Shown: in pieces, positions 27,113 through 35,304 of the stretch
How positions within the stretch are numbered: position 1 is the first letter of the stretch
How the letters are laid out: the number at the start of each line of letters is the position of its first letter
Source: Sphingomonas panacisoli
Lineage (GTDB): Bacteria; Pseudomonadota; Alphaproteobacteria; Sphingomonadales; Sphingomonadaceae
Assembly: GCF_007859635.1 (NCBI RefSeq)
Contig: NZ_CP042306.1
Span: 1,240,001 to 1,304,000 of the forward strand
Direction: 5' to 3'
Length of the DNA stretch: 64,000 bases
The notes under the pieces: generated by a model
Databases searched by the model: none
Seen by the model: the letters and a program-made list of their open reading frames with translations, nothing else
Told to the model about the DNA's origin: nothing
Position numbers and translations under genes: made by a program

Positions 27113-28353
27113 TCCCGCGCCGCGCGATCGTCGAACATGCCGAACGCCAGCGTGGAGGCATACATCGCCACGGCGCGTTCGCGCGGCATGCTGCTCGCCC
27201 ATTTACGCATGTCGAACGCGGCGTTCTGCAGCGCCATCAGCGACTGGCTGACGATCAGCGCATCGACCGCGCGGATCGACCCTTCGGCGGCGCCGTCGGA
27301 CAGCATCCCGGCATAGCGGCGTGCAATGCGGTTCGAGCGGTCGATCATCGCGCTCCGGACCTGACGCGGCAGCCCGGTCAGCGCGGTCGTACGCAATAGC
27401 GGCCCGCGCACCGAGAATTGCACGTCGAGCAAGGTCGCGATGACGCTCGACAGCTTGTGCCACCAATCGCCGCCTTCGTTCTCGCCGGCCTGCTGCGTCT
27501 CGATGATCGTGTCGAAGCTGCGCTTGTAGCATTCGATGACCAAATCGTCCTTGGCATCGAGGTGGTGATAGAAACTGCCCTTGGTGACGTTGAGCTCCGA
27601 CGCGATCCGCTGGACCGACGCGCCGCGATAGCCGAGTTCGTTGATCAGCCGCGTCGCCGCGCGCAGGAACGCCTCGCGCCCCGGCTCGGCTTCTTCATGC
27701 TCGATGTCGAGCATCGCCGGCGACCAGGTCGCGCCCTTGGGTGCGATACCGTGACGGAACATGTCCATCAGCCGCGCCTCGACGCGATCGAACTGGTCGA
27801 GATCGTAGCGATTGATCCATGCTGGGATCCAGAACGTCTCTTCGAGCAGAACATGCGCCCGCGCGCCGTTCAAATCCTTCTGCCGCCGGTCGTCGGGATC
27901 GCCCCATAACGCGCGCGTGCGGCGGAAGATGTCGCGCCAGCCGGCCATCAGGCGGCCGAGCATCGGCTCCTCCATCGCGCGCAAGTCGCTCAGCCCGGCG
28001 AGCGCGCGCTCATCATTTTCGCGGATGCGCGCGAACCGCGCCATGTTGAGCGACAGATATTTGGCGACGCGCGCTTCGGGCGTCGCCTCCGCCTGCGCCT
28101 CGTCGAGCATGTCGCCGAGCGTCAACAGCGTGTGTTCGAAACACGCCTGCGCCAGATCTTCCTTGCGTTTGAAGTAATAAGTGACGCTGGTCGTGTTGAG
28201 CCCGACCCGCCGCGCAACATCGGCGAAAGTCATGCCCTTCGCGCTTTGTTCGTTGATCGCCTCGGATGCCGCCGCCAGGATCGCGTTGCGCTTCGCCCTA
28301 AAACGCTTGGTCCCGGTCGCTTCGTCCAGTTCTACAGTATCGCTTTGCCCCAT
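27109..28353 (-). CDS. TetR-family regulator with two fused HTH domains
   Basis: This 414-residue regulator contains two TetR-type DNA-binding regions: one at about residues 20-66 (MTFADVARRVGLNTTSVTYY) and one at about 230-280 (ASVQRIASELNVTKGSFYHH). Each is followed by a helical domain, so one chain may act as a pseudo-dimer. It is divergent from the ACAD10/11-like gene. The perfect palindrome TTCCGTAACGGAA lies 41 bp upstream of its start, and a second copy lies 10 kb away before an MFS gene, which fits a small regulon for this catabolic island. The ligand, perhaps an acyl-CoA, is unknown. Confidence 0.9.
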   Translation of the reverse strand: MGQSDTVELDEATGTKRFRAKRNAILAAASEAINEQSAKGMTFADVARRVGLNTTSVTYYFKRKEDLAQACFEHTLLTLGDMLDEAQAEATPEARVAKYLSLNMARFARIRENDERALAGLSDLRAMEEPMLGRLMAGWRDIFRRTRALWGDPDDRRQKDLNGARAHVLLEETFWIPAWINRYDLDQFDRVEARLMDMFRHGIAPKGATWSPAMLDIEHEEAEPGREAFLRAATRLINELGYRGASVQRIASELNVTKGSFYHHLDAKDDLVIECYKRSFDTIIETQQAGENEGGDWWHKLSSVIATLLDVQFSVRGPLLRTTALTGLPRQVRSAMIDRSNRIARRYAGMLSDGAAEGSIRAVDALIVSQSLMALQNAAFDMRKWASSMPRERAVAMYASTLAFGMFDDRAARD

Positions 28354-28393
28354 CGTCGAAGCTTATCAGCTTCGTCCCGCATAACCAGCGGTT

Positions 28394-28406
28394 TTCCGTA
28401 ACGGAA
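28394..28406. promoter_or_regulatory. 13-bp palindrome TTCCGTAACGGAA, copy 2
   Basis: It is identical to 18376-18388, including the following N-TGCC. It lies between the divergent tandem TetR (start 28353) and the acyl-CoA dehydrogenase (start 28516), which is the usual place for a TetR operator. Confidence 0.65.
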
Positions 28407-28460
28407 TTGCCACTTTTCGAATCTTTTTGTCGGTGCCGCATATCGCATTCAACGGCTTTA

Positions 28461-28478
28461 CCGAAAACGCGGTATGGT
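28461..28478 (-). promoter_or_regulatory. TACCGC-TTTC motif, site 3 (inverted)
   Basis: Read on the minus strand: ACCATACCGCGTTTTCGG. It lies 38-55 bp before the acyl-CoA dehydrogenase start and is related to 18409 and 20016. Confidence 0.35.
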
Positions 28479-28515
28479 CTAGCCGATTACCGGATAGCCA
28501 AAGGAGAGCGATGCG

Positions 28516-29799
28516 ATGGACTTCACATTGAGCGAACGCGAGACCTATTTCCGCGATCGGGTGAAGGCGTTCATCGACAAGGAAATCGCGCCCCGCAACC
28601 ACCTGTATCACGAGCAGTCGCATCAGGGCGATCGCTGGAAAGTCATCCCGGTGATCGAGGAGGTGAAGGCTATCGCCAAGGCGCAGGGGCTGTGGAATTT
28701 CTTCATGCCGCCGCATTCGGGCCAGACGCATGTCGACGACAGTTTCGAATTCGAAGGCACGCAGCTCACCAACCTCGAATACGCCCTGTGCGCGGAGGAG
28801 ATGGGGAAGATCGGCTGGGCGTCCGAATGCTTCAATTGCTCGGCCCCCGACACCGGCAATATGGAGGTGTTTCATCGCTACGGTACGCGCGAGCAGAAAG
28901 AAAAGTGGCTGAAGCCGCTGATGAACGGTGAAATCCGTTCGGCGTTTTTGATGACCGAGCCTGCCGTCGCTTCGTCGGACGCGACCAACATCGAAACCAG
29001 CATGGTCCGCGACGGCGACCATTACGTCATCAACGGCCGCAAATGGTGGTCGTCGGGCGTCGGCGACCCGCGCTGCGCGGTCGCGATCGTGATGGGCAAG
29101 ACCAACCCCGACAACAAGCGGCACCAGCAGCAGAGCCAGATCCTCGTGCCGATGGACGCGCCGGGCGTGAAGATCGAGCGGATGCTGTCGGTCTATGGTT
29201 ACGACCATGCGCCGCACGGCCACGGCCAGGTGCTGCTCGAGAATGTCCGCGTGCCGGTCGAGAACATCCTGCTCGGCGAAGGGCGCGGGTTCGAGATCGC
29301 ACAGGGGCGCCTCGGGCCGGGCCGCATCCACCATTGCATGCGCACGATCGGCACCGCCGAGACGGCGATCGAGGCGATGGCCAAGCGGCTGCTGTCGCGC
29401 GTCGCGTTTGGCAAGCGGATCGCCGACCATTCGATCTGGGAACAGCGCATCGCACGCGCCCGCATCGACATCGAGATGACGCGGTTGCTCTGCCTGAAGG
29501 CTGCCGACATGATGGACAAGGCCGGCAACAAGTCGGCGCAACTCGAAATCGCGATGATCAAGGTGCAGGCGCCCAACATGGCGCTGCAGATCCTCGACGA
29601 CGCGATCCAGGCGCATGGCGGCGGCGGCGTGTCGGACGACTTCCCGCTGGCGCATCAATGGGCCGCGATGCGCACGCTGCGCTTCGCCGACGGGCCGGAC
29701 GAGGTGCACAACCGCGCGATCGCCCGCAACGAATTCGGCAAGTACGGCGACTACAAAGTCGATGTCGCGTCGAGCGGAGATATCGGGGTTTCGCGCTAG
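28516..29799 (+). CDS. Acyl-CoA dehydrogenase, ACAD10/11 type
   Basis: This 427-residue FAD enzyme has the ACAD10/11 signature [15 protein letters not shown] near the C-terminus, where Asp replaces the usual catalytic Glu. Other family segments are [20 protein letters not shown] and [11 protein letters not shown]. In animals this dehydrogenase is fused to an APH-like kinase, and the pair converts 4-hydroxyacyl-CoAs through a phosphorylated intermediate. Here an APH-type kinase gene lies two genes downstream (30965) in the same operon, giving a split version. The gene opens an operon that runs to about 34002 and is divergent from a tandem TetR regulator. The exact acyl chain is not known. Confidence 0.92.
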   Translation: MDFTLSERETYFRDRVKAFIDKEIAPRNHLYHEQSHQGDRWKVIPVIEEVKAIAKAQGLWNFFMPPHSGQTHVDDSFEFEGTQLTNLEYALCAEEMGKIGWASECFNCSAPDTGNMEVFHRYGTREQKEKWLKPLMNGEIRSAFLMTEPAVASSDATNIETSMVRDGDHYVINGRKWWSSGVGDPRCAVAIVMGKTNPDNKRHQQQSQILVPMDAPGVKIERMLSVYGYDHAPHGHGQVLLENVRVPVENILLGEGRGFEIAQGRLGPGRIHHCMRTIGTAETAIEAMAKRLLSRVAFGKRIADHSIWEQRIARARIDIEMTRLLCLKAADMMDKAGNKSAQLEIAMIKVQAPNMALQILDDAIQAHGGGGVSDDFPLAHQWAAMRTLRFADGPDEVHNRAIARNEFGKYGDYKVDVASSGDIGVSR

Positions 29800-29802
29800 A
29801 CC

Positions 29803-29874
29803 CGTCGCCCCGGCGTAAGGCCGGGGCCGCTGGGTAAAATCACATAGCGGCCCCGGCCTGCGCCGGGGCGACGG
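29803..29874. repeat. Paired palindromic repeat, class A
   Basis: CGTCGCCCCGGC and GCCGGGGCGACGG ends flank a short spacer. It lies between the dehydrogenase and the alcohol dehydrogenase. Its right end runs directly into GGAGAGG, the ribosome site of the next gene. Confidence 0.88.
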
Positions 29875-29882
29875 AGAGGTAA

Positions 29883-30965
29883 GTGAAGGCAGCCGTACTG
29901 TTCGAAGCGAAGAAGCCGCTCGAAATCTGTGATGTCGATGTCGCCAAGCCCGGCCCGCACGAGGTGCTGATCCGCACCGTCGCGTGCGGGGTGTGCCGGT
30001 CGGACCTACATTTCGTCGACGGCGCCTATCCGACGCCGCTGCCCGCGATCCCAGGCCACGAAGCGGCGGGCATCGTCGAAGCGGTCGGCGACGAGGTGCG
30101 CACGGTCAAGGTGGGCGACGCGGTGGTGACGTGTCTCTCCGCCTTTTGCGGGCATTGCGAATTCTGCGTGTCGGGCCGCATGTCGCTATGCATTTCGGCC
30201 GAGGTCCGCCGTCAGCAGGGTGCGGCGCCGCGCCTGTCGATGAATGGCGAGCCGGTCCACCAGATGCTCAACCTGTCGGCCTATGCCGAGATGATGCTGG
30301 TCCACGAGCATGCCTGCGTGCGCGTCGATCCCGACATGCCGCTCGATCGCGCCGCGCTGCTCGGATGCGCGGTGACGACGGGGGCGGGGGCGGTGTTCAA
30401 CGCCAGCCCGGTGACACCGGGCGAGACGGTGTGCGTCGTCGGGTGCGGCGGGATCGGGCTGGCTGCGGTGAATGCAGCGAAGATCGCCGGCGCGGGCAAA
30501 ATCATTGCGCTCGATCCGGTGCCCGAGAAGCGCGCATTGGCCGAAAAGCTCGGCGCAACCCACACATTCGACGCGACCGCCGAGAGCACCGTCCCCGAAG
30601 TGGTCGAACTGACCAAAGGCGGCGTGCATCACGCAATCGAAGCGGTCGGGCGCGAGGCGTCGGCCGACACCGCGGTCAAGGTGCTCAGGCGTGGCGGCAC
30701 AGCGACGATCCTGGGCATGATGCCGCTCGGCAGCAAGGTTGGTCTGTCGGCGCTCGACCTGTTGGGGTCGAAGAAGCTGCAGGGCGGGTTGATGGGCGGC
30801 AACCGCTTCCCGGTCGATATCCCACGGCTGGTCGATTTCTACCTGCGCGGGCTGCTCGATCTCGACACGATCATCGCCGAACGCATGCCGCTCGAGAAGA
30901 TCAACCACGCGTTCGACGAGTTGCGCAAAGGCGACGCCGCGCGCAGCGTGATCGAGTTCAGCTGA
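29883..30965 (+). CDS. Zinc-dependent alcohol dehydrogenase
   Basis: This medium-chain NAD-dependent alcohol dehydrogenase has 360 residues. Catalytic zinc ligands are in CGVCRSDLH (Cys about 38) and GHE. The structural zinc has four Cys in CGHCEFCVSGRMSLC, and the Rossmann motif is VCVVGCGGIGLAAV. It starts at GTG 29883 with GGAGAGG six bases before, and overlaps the APH-kinase start as TGATG. It probably oxidises a primary or secondary alcohol in the same pathway as the ACAD10/11-like enzyme, in the cytoplasm. The substrate is not identifiable. Confidence 0.92.
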   Translation: MKAAVLFEAKKPLEICDVDVAKPGPHEVLIRTVACGVCRSDLHFVDGAYPTPLPAIPGHEAAGIVEAVGDEVRTVKVGDAVVTCLSAFCGHCEFCVSGRMSLCISAEVRRQQGAAPRLSMNGEPVHQMLNLSAYAEMMLVHEHACVRVDPDMPLDRAALLGCAVTTGAGAVFNASPVTPGETVCVVGCGGIGLAAVNAAKIAGAGKIIALDPVPEKRALAEKLGATHTFDATAESTVPEVVELTKGGVHHAIEAVGREASADTAVKVLRRGGTATILGMMPLGSKVGLSALDLLGSKKLQGGLMGGNRFPVDIPRLVDFYLRGLLDLDTIIAERMPLEKINHAFDELRKGDAARSVIEFS

Positions 30966-32029
30966 TGGCCGCGCACCCCGACGACGCTCCCAAGACGATC
31001 GCGGTCGACGAGAAGAACGCGCTCGACCTCGCCAAGCTGACGGCGTGGATGGAAGGGAATGTCGCGGGGTTCGCGGGGCCGTTGAGCTACACCAAGTTCG
31101 CGGGAGGGCAGTCGAACCCGACCTACAAGCTGACCGCCGCGTCGGGCGAGTACGTCCTGCGCCGCAAGCCGTTCGGCAACCTGTTGCCCTCCGCGCACGC
31201 GGTCGACCGCGAGTATAAGGTGATCGCGGGACTTTACCCGACCGGTTTTCCGGTCGCGCGGCCCTATGGCCTGTGCACCGATCCGGCGGTGATCGGCACC
31301 GACTTCTACGTCATGGGGTTCGCCGACGGCCGCAACCTGTGGGACGGGACGCTGCCCGACTACGCGCCCGACGAGCGCACCGGCATCTACAACGCGATGT
31401 GCGACACGCTCGCCGCGCTCCACAACACTGATTACGTCGCGGCCGGGCTCGGCGATTATGGCAAGCCGGGCAATTATTTCGAGCGCCAGGTCGCGCGCTG
31501 GACCAAGCAGTACAAGCTCGCCGAAACCGAACACATGCCGGCGGTCGAGAGCCTGATCGAATATCTGCCGCGGACGCTGCCCGAACAAACGCGGACGTCG
31601 GTCGTCCACGGCGATTATCGCATCGACAACATGATGTTCCACAAGACCGAGAACCGCGTGATCGCGCTGCTCGACTGGGAACTGTCGACGCTCGGCGATC
31701 CGCTGGCGGATTTCAGCTATTTCCTGATGAGCTGGGTGACCAAGCCCGAAGGTCGCTCCGGCGTGATGGGCGTGGCGGGCGGCGACAGCGGCATCCCGAC
31801 GATCGACGACATGGTTGCGCGATACTGCGCCGCGACCGGGCGCGACGGGCTGCCCGACCTCAACTGGTATTTCGCTTATAATTTGTTCCGCCTGACCGGG
31901 ATCGTCCAAGGCATCAAGAAACGCATCGTCGAGGGTACCGCGTCGTCGGCGCAGGCCGAGAAGTCGGCGGCGGGCGTGTACCGGCTGGCCGACGCGGCGT
32001 GGGACTTCGCACAAAAGGCGGGCGCCTGA
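30965..32029 (+). CDS. APH-family kinase (acyl-CoA-hydroxyl kinase type)
   Basis: This 354-residue phosphotransferase of the aminoglycoside phosphotransferase fold is of the kind fused to ACAD10/11 in animals. The ATP-binding KFAGGQSNPTYKL and VLRRKPFGNLLPSAHAVDREY regions, the catalytic loop VVHGDYRIDNMMF and the metal-binding LLDWELSTLGDPLADF are present. Known bacterial relatives include LvaA of the levulinate pathway, which phosphorylates 4-hydroxyvaleryl-CoA. Position next to an ACAD10/11-type dehydrogenase makes phosphorylation of a 3- or 4-hydroxyacyl-CoA more likely than antibiotic resistance. It is translationally coupled to the alcohol dehydrogenase. Confidence 0.9.
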   Translation: MAAHPDDAPKTIAVDEKNALDLAKLTAWMEGNVAGFAGPLSYTKFAGGQSNPTYKLTAASGEYVLRRKPFGNLLPSAHAVDREYKVIAGLYPTGFPVARPYGLCTDPAVIGTDFYVMGFADGRNLWDGTLPDYAPDERTGIYNAMCDTLAALHNTDYVAAGLGDYGKPGNYFERQVARWTKQYKLAETEHMPAVESLIEYLPRTLPEQTRTSVVHGDYRIDNMMFHKTENRVIALLDWELSTLGDPLADFSYFLMSWVTKPEGRSGVMGVAGGDSGIPTIDDMVARYCAATGRDGLPDLNWYFAYNLFRLTGIVQGIKKRIVEGTASSAQAEKSAAGVYRLADAAWDFAQKAGA

Positions 32030-32043
32030 AGAAGGAGAGGGCA

Positions 32044-32808
32044 ATGTCGCTATTCGATCTGACCGGCAAGGTCGCGGTCATCACCGGCTCGTCGAAGGGG
32101 ATCGGCAAGGCGACCGCCTACGAAATGGCGGAGCATGGCGCGAAAGTTGTCATCTCCAGCCGCAAGCAGGATGCGTGCAACGCAGTCGCAGCCGATATCA
32201 ACGGCAAATATGGTGACGGCACCGCGATCGCGGTCGCGGCGAACATATCGAGCAAAGAAGCGCTTCAGAACCTGGTCGACGAGACTCGCGCGGCGTTCGG
32301 GCAGATCGATGTGCTCGTCTGCAACGCCGCGTCGAACCCGTATTACGGCCCGCAGGAGGGGATTAGCGACGAGCAGTTCCGCAAGATTCTCGACAACAAT
32401 ATCGTGTCGAACCACTGGCTGATCACGATGGTCGCGCCGGAGATGCGCGCGCGCCGAGACGGGTCGATCATCATTATCTCCTCGATCGGGGGCCTGCGCG
32501 GGACGCCCGTGATCGGCGCCTATGCGATCTCCAAGGCGGCCGACATGCAACTCGCGCGCAACCTCGCGCACGAATTCGGGCCGGATAACGTTCGCGTGAA
32601 CTGCATCGCCCCAGGGCTAGTCCGTACCGATTTCGCCAAGGTGCTGGTGGACGATCCCAAGCGGCAGGAAGCCGCCAGCCGGTCGGTCCCGCTACGCCGG
32701 ATCGGCGAGCCGGAGGATATCGCCGGCGGCGTGGTGTTCCTGGCGTCGAAGGCGGCGGCGTTCACCACCGGGCAGACGATCGTGATGGATGGGGGCGTGA
32801 CGATTTAG
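32044..32808 (+). CDS. SDR-family oxidoreductase
   Basis: This 254-residue classical SDR has TGSSKGIGKATAYEMAEHGA near residue 12, a CNAAS variant of the NNAG motif, active-site YAISK and RVNCIAPGLVRTDFA. It starts at ATG 32044 after GGAGAGG, 14 bases after the kinase stop. It is related to DHRS4-like/3-oxoacyl reductases and probably interconverts a hydroxyl and an oxo group on a CoA-bound or free intermediate. It belongs to the 28516-34002 operon. Confidence 0.9.
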   Translation: MSLFDLTGKVAVITGSSKGIGKATAYEMAEHGAKVVISSRKQDACNAVAADINGKYGDGTAIAVAANISSKEALQNLVDETRAAFGQIDVLVCNAASNPYYGPQEGISDEQFRKILDNNIVSNHWLITMVAPEMRARRDGSIIIISSIGGLRGTPVIGAYAISKAADMQLARNLAHEFGPDNVRVNCIAPGLVRTDFAKVLVDDPKRQEAASRSVPLRRIGEPEDIAGGVVFLASKAAAFTTGQTIVMDGGVTI

Positions 32809-32816
32809 CCCATTGC

Positions 32817-32889
32817 CGTCACCCCAGCGAACGCTGGGGTCTCTGGCGAGGGAATATTGCATGAGATCCCAGCTTTCGCTGGGATGACG
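32817..32889. repeat. Paired palindromic repeat, class B
   Basis: CGTCACCCCAGCGAACGCTGGGGT and its mirror copy with CCCAGCTTTCGCTGGG flank a short spacer. It fills the gap between two SDR genes of one operon. Confidence 0.88.
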
Positions 32890-32905
32890 GATTGGGAGTT
32901 GGCGG

Positions 32906-33703
32906 ATGCGCTTCAAGGACAAGTCGATCATCGTCACTGGCGCAGGTTCCGGTATCGGCCGCGCCACTGCTCTGCTGTTCGCGCGTGAGGGCGGGAAGGT
33001 CGTGGTCGCCGACAAGACTGACGGTGCCGATGCGACCGCCAAGCTGATCACCGATGCCGGCGGCACCGCGGTCGCGATCCAGATGGACGCTGGGCTGGAG
33101 GAGGACGTGATCCGCACGGTCGACCTCGCGGTGGAAAGCTTCGGCGGGCTCGACATCATCTTCGCCAATGCCGGGATTTCGGGCGGGATGGCGAACATCT
33201 TCGACACCGACGTCGCGCTCATCACCGAAGTGCTGCGCGTGAACCTGGTCGGCCCGTACCTGGCGATCAAGCACGCCGCGCCGAAGATCGCCGAGCGCGG
33301 CGGCGGCGCGATCGTGCTGACCGCCAGCGTGGCGGGCATCCGCTCGGGCGCGGGGTCGCCGGCTTATTCGGCGTCGAAGGCGGGGGTCATCAATCTCGCC
33401 AAGACGTCCGCGCAGCAGCTCTCCGGTTCGAACGTCCGCGTCAACGCGATCTGCCCTGGCCTTACCGAGACCGGCATGACCAAGCCGACCTTTGATTACG
33501 CGCGCGAGGCCGGGAAGATGGACCGCGTCGGCCGCCTCAACCCGCTGCGCCGCGGTGCGCAGCCCGAAGAGCTCGCTGAAGTCGCCGCCTTCCTCGCCAG
33601 CGACGCCGCGAGCTACGTCAACGGCCAAGCTATCGCGGTCGATGGCGGGCTGTCGTCGAGCCACCCCGTGACCAAACAGGAATATGGCCGGACTGCGGTC
33701 TGA
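32906..33703 (+). CDS. SDR-family oxidoreductase
   Basis: This 265-residue SDR has TGAGSGIGRATALLFAREGG, FANAG, active-site YSASK, and RVNAICPGLTETGM near the C-terminus. It is the second SDR of this operon, separated from the first by a palindromic repeat. The stop overlaps the start of the small ABM-domain gene as TGATG. Distinct SDRs in one operon suggest two successive alcohol/ketone steps or different stereochemistry. The substrate is unknown. Confidence 0.9.
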   Translation: MRFKDKSIIVTGAGSGIGRATALLFAREGGKVVVADKTDGADATAKLITDAGGTAVAIQMDAGLEEDVIRTVDLAVESFGGLDIIFANAGISGGMANIFDTDVALITEVLRVNLVGPYLAIKHAAPKIAERGGGAIVLTASVAGIRSGAGSPAYSASKAGVINLAKTSAQQLSGSNVRVNAICPGLTETGMTKPTFDYAREAGKMDRVGRLNPLRRGAQPEELAEVAAFLASDAASYVNGQAIAVDGGLSSSHPVTKQEYGRTAV

Positions 33704-34002
33704 TGCAGCTCATCATGGGGACCATGCGTATTCCCGAGGGCGCGCTGGAAGTAGCGCGCCCGGCGATGGCCGCGATGCTGGCCGCCAGCCGCGCGGAGGA
33801 CGGGTGCCTCGCCTACAATTACGCCCAGGACGTGCTCGACCCGCGTATCATCCATATCAGCGAACGCTGGCGCGACCGCGCCGCGCTCGACGCGCATTTC
33901 AGGACGCCGCACATGGCCGAATGGCGCGCGCAGTTCGGCGCGATCGGCATCACCGACCGCGATCTCCAGCTGTACGAAAGCGACGACGGCCAGCCGATCT
34001 GA
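33703..34002 (+). CDS. ABM-domain protein (putative quinol monooxygenase type)
   Basis: This 99-residue protein of the antibiotic biosynthesis monooxygenase (dimeric alpha-beta barrel) family resembles YgiN. The typical layout is a first strand with LIMGTMRIPEG, AMLAASRAEDGCLAYNYAQDV and SERWRDRAALDAHFRTPHMAEW with its conserved His. Members oxidise quinols or aromatic substrates without cofactor, but many are of unknown function. It is coupled to the SDR upstream and is probably the last gene of the ACAD10/11 operon. Confidence 0.82.
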   Translation: MQLIMGTMRIPEGALEVARPAMAAMLAASRAEDGCLAYNYAQDVLDPRIIHISERWRDRAALDAHFRTPHMAEWRAQFGAIGITDRDLQLYESDDGQPI

Positions 34003-34044
34003 TTCCGCTTGCCGGGTCTGCCTGCGCGATGCACGATCATCGCC

Positions 34045-35160
34045 ATGAAAACGCTCGCTATTCTGGCCGTAGCGGCCGCAGTCCTCCCTACTGTCGTCGT
34101 CGCCCAGCGTAAGCCGGTCGAGCGTTATCCCGCGCCGATCCCGCCGGCCCCGCCTCTGCCCGGTGCGCAGGGGCTGATCGGCTGGCAAGTCGAGGGTATG
34201 GACTGTGCGGGTACCGACCTGCCCGACGCCGCCGTGATGCTGCCCCGGCCTGCGTTCGGCTGGATGCAGCAGGGCGCCCCCTTGCGCGTGACGCTCGATT
34301 TCGCGATCGACGATGCGGGGCGGCCGGTCGATATTCGTCGTAGCGAACAGAGTTATGTGCCGAACGCCGACGATCTGGCACCGGCGCTGGCCGCCAGCAA
34401 TTTCGCGGCCGGGGCGCCGCACCGCCAGTGTCAGGCGCACTACGTCGCGACAAGGTCGCCGATCGCCGCCGCTGCCGTACCCGACCTGATTGCGGCGACG
34501 ATCGATGCACGGCCATCGCGAGAGGCGATCGAGCGCATCAAGCCGACCGGTTCCGACTGTTTCGACAAGCCGCTCGAGCCGCTGCTGCGCGGCTATCCCG
34601 ATTTCCGCACGCTGAAGGGCAGCGTCGGGCGCCTGCAATGGAGCATGGTGCAGTTCGATATCGATGCGGCGGGCAAACCCGTCGCCGTTCACACGCTGAC
34701 CGGCACGCACGATGGCGGACTCGACGCGGCCGCGCGCGCTGCCGTGGCGAAGTCGCGGTTCGCGGGCGGGAAGCGTTCCGGGTGCCTTTATCCCTATTGG
34801 AAGAGCGCTACGCCACGCCCCGCGCCTGATTCGCCCGATAAACAGGGCTTCCGACCCGAGAGCGCGACGTGTCCCGTCGAACTGGACTGGGCGGTCAAAC
34901 CGGTGCTGCAATATCCCGACAATTATCGGAAGCGGGGGATCGAAGGCTGGGCGATCGTCGCCTTTGATGCGGCGCCCTGGGGAGCGACGGGCAACGTTCG
35001 CGTGCTGGCGGCCGAACCGGCGGCCGACTTCGGCACGACGGCGATCAACGTCGTCGCCGCCGCGCGGCTCGCGCCGTCGAACCAGGGCTATGTCGGGTGC
35101 GTCGAGCGCGTGCGCTACGTCATGACCTCGCCCGGAGGCGCGGAGGCCCCCGCCGACTAA
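34045..35160 (+). CDS. Exported protein with repeated TonB C-terminal-like domains
   Basis: This 371-residue protein has a signal peptide (MKTLAILAVAAAVLPTVVVAQ) and two to three modules resembling the TonB C-terminal fold. Examples are LRVTLDFAIDDAGRPVDI, WSMVQFDIDAAGKPVAVHTL with DAAARAAVAKSRF, and a third in the last 100 residues. The spacing copies the beta-strand/helix pattern of TonB (GxV.V.F.I...G.V..). It lacks the N-terminal membrane anchor and the ExbD-contact helix of a real energy transducer, so it is probably a periplasmic protein of unknown role. Paired Cys residues (MDCAG, RQCQ, SDCF, SGCL) suggest disulfides. Confidence 0.7.
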   Translation: MKTLAILAVAAAVLPTVVVAQRKPVERYPAPIPPAPPLPGAQGLIGWQVEGMDCAGTDLPDAAVMLPRPAFGWMQQGAPLRVTLDFAIDDAGRPVDIRRSEQSYVPNADDLAPALAASNFAAGAPHRQCQAHYVATRSPIAAAAVPDLIAATIDARPSREAIERIKPTGSDCFDKPLEPLLRGYPDFRTLKGSVGRLQWSMVQFDIDAAGKPVAVHTLTGTHDGGLDAAARAAVAKSRFAGGKRSGCLYPYWKSATPRPAPDSPDKQGFRPESATCPVELDWAVKPVLQYPDNYRKRGIEGWAIVAFDAAPWGATGNVRVLAAEPAADFGTTAINVVAAARLAPSNQGYVGCVERVRYVMTSPGGAEAPAD

Positions 35161-35182
35161 CACGCATTTCGCCCTCGACGCA

Positions 35183-35241
35183 CCGTTCGTCGTAGCCGCC
35201 ACATCGTTCGTCGGTTCGCGTCGTCGTTCGTCGTGTCGCGT
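35183..35241. repeat. Three phased ~20-bp repeats upstream of a stress-type promoter
   Basis: CGTTCGTCG occurs at 35184, 35205 and 35225, with spacings of 21 and 20 bp. The last two copies match over about 18 bases. The array ends just before the GGAAC element at 35242, an activator-site-like layout. Confidence 0.55.
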
Positions 35242-35266
35242 GGAACGATGCCGGCCGCGCGCCGTT
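35242..35266 (+). promoter_or_regulatory. EcfG-type (general stress sigma factor) promoter
   Basis: GGAAC-N16-CGTT exactly matches the alphaproteobacterial EcfG consensus. It lies 39 bp upstream of the small membrane protein gene at 35305. Confidence 0.7.
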
Positions 35267-35304
35267 GACGCGCGACCGACGCTCAAGATTTCAAGGAGTT
35301 AGTA

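Noticed and set aside
30965..32029. Aminoglycoside resistance kinase
   Set aside because: Fold is APH, but sequence segments and the neighbouring ACAD10/11-type dehydrogenase point to an acyl-CoA-linked role.
33613..35286. 557-codon minus-strand open frame
   Set aside because: Runs antisense through SDR, ABM and TonB-like genes; no recognisable domain.
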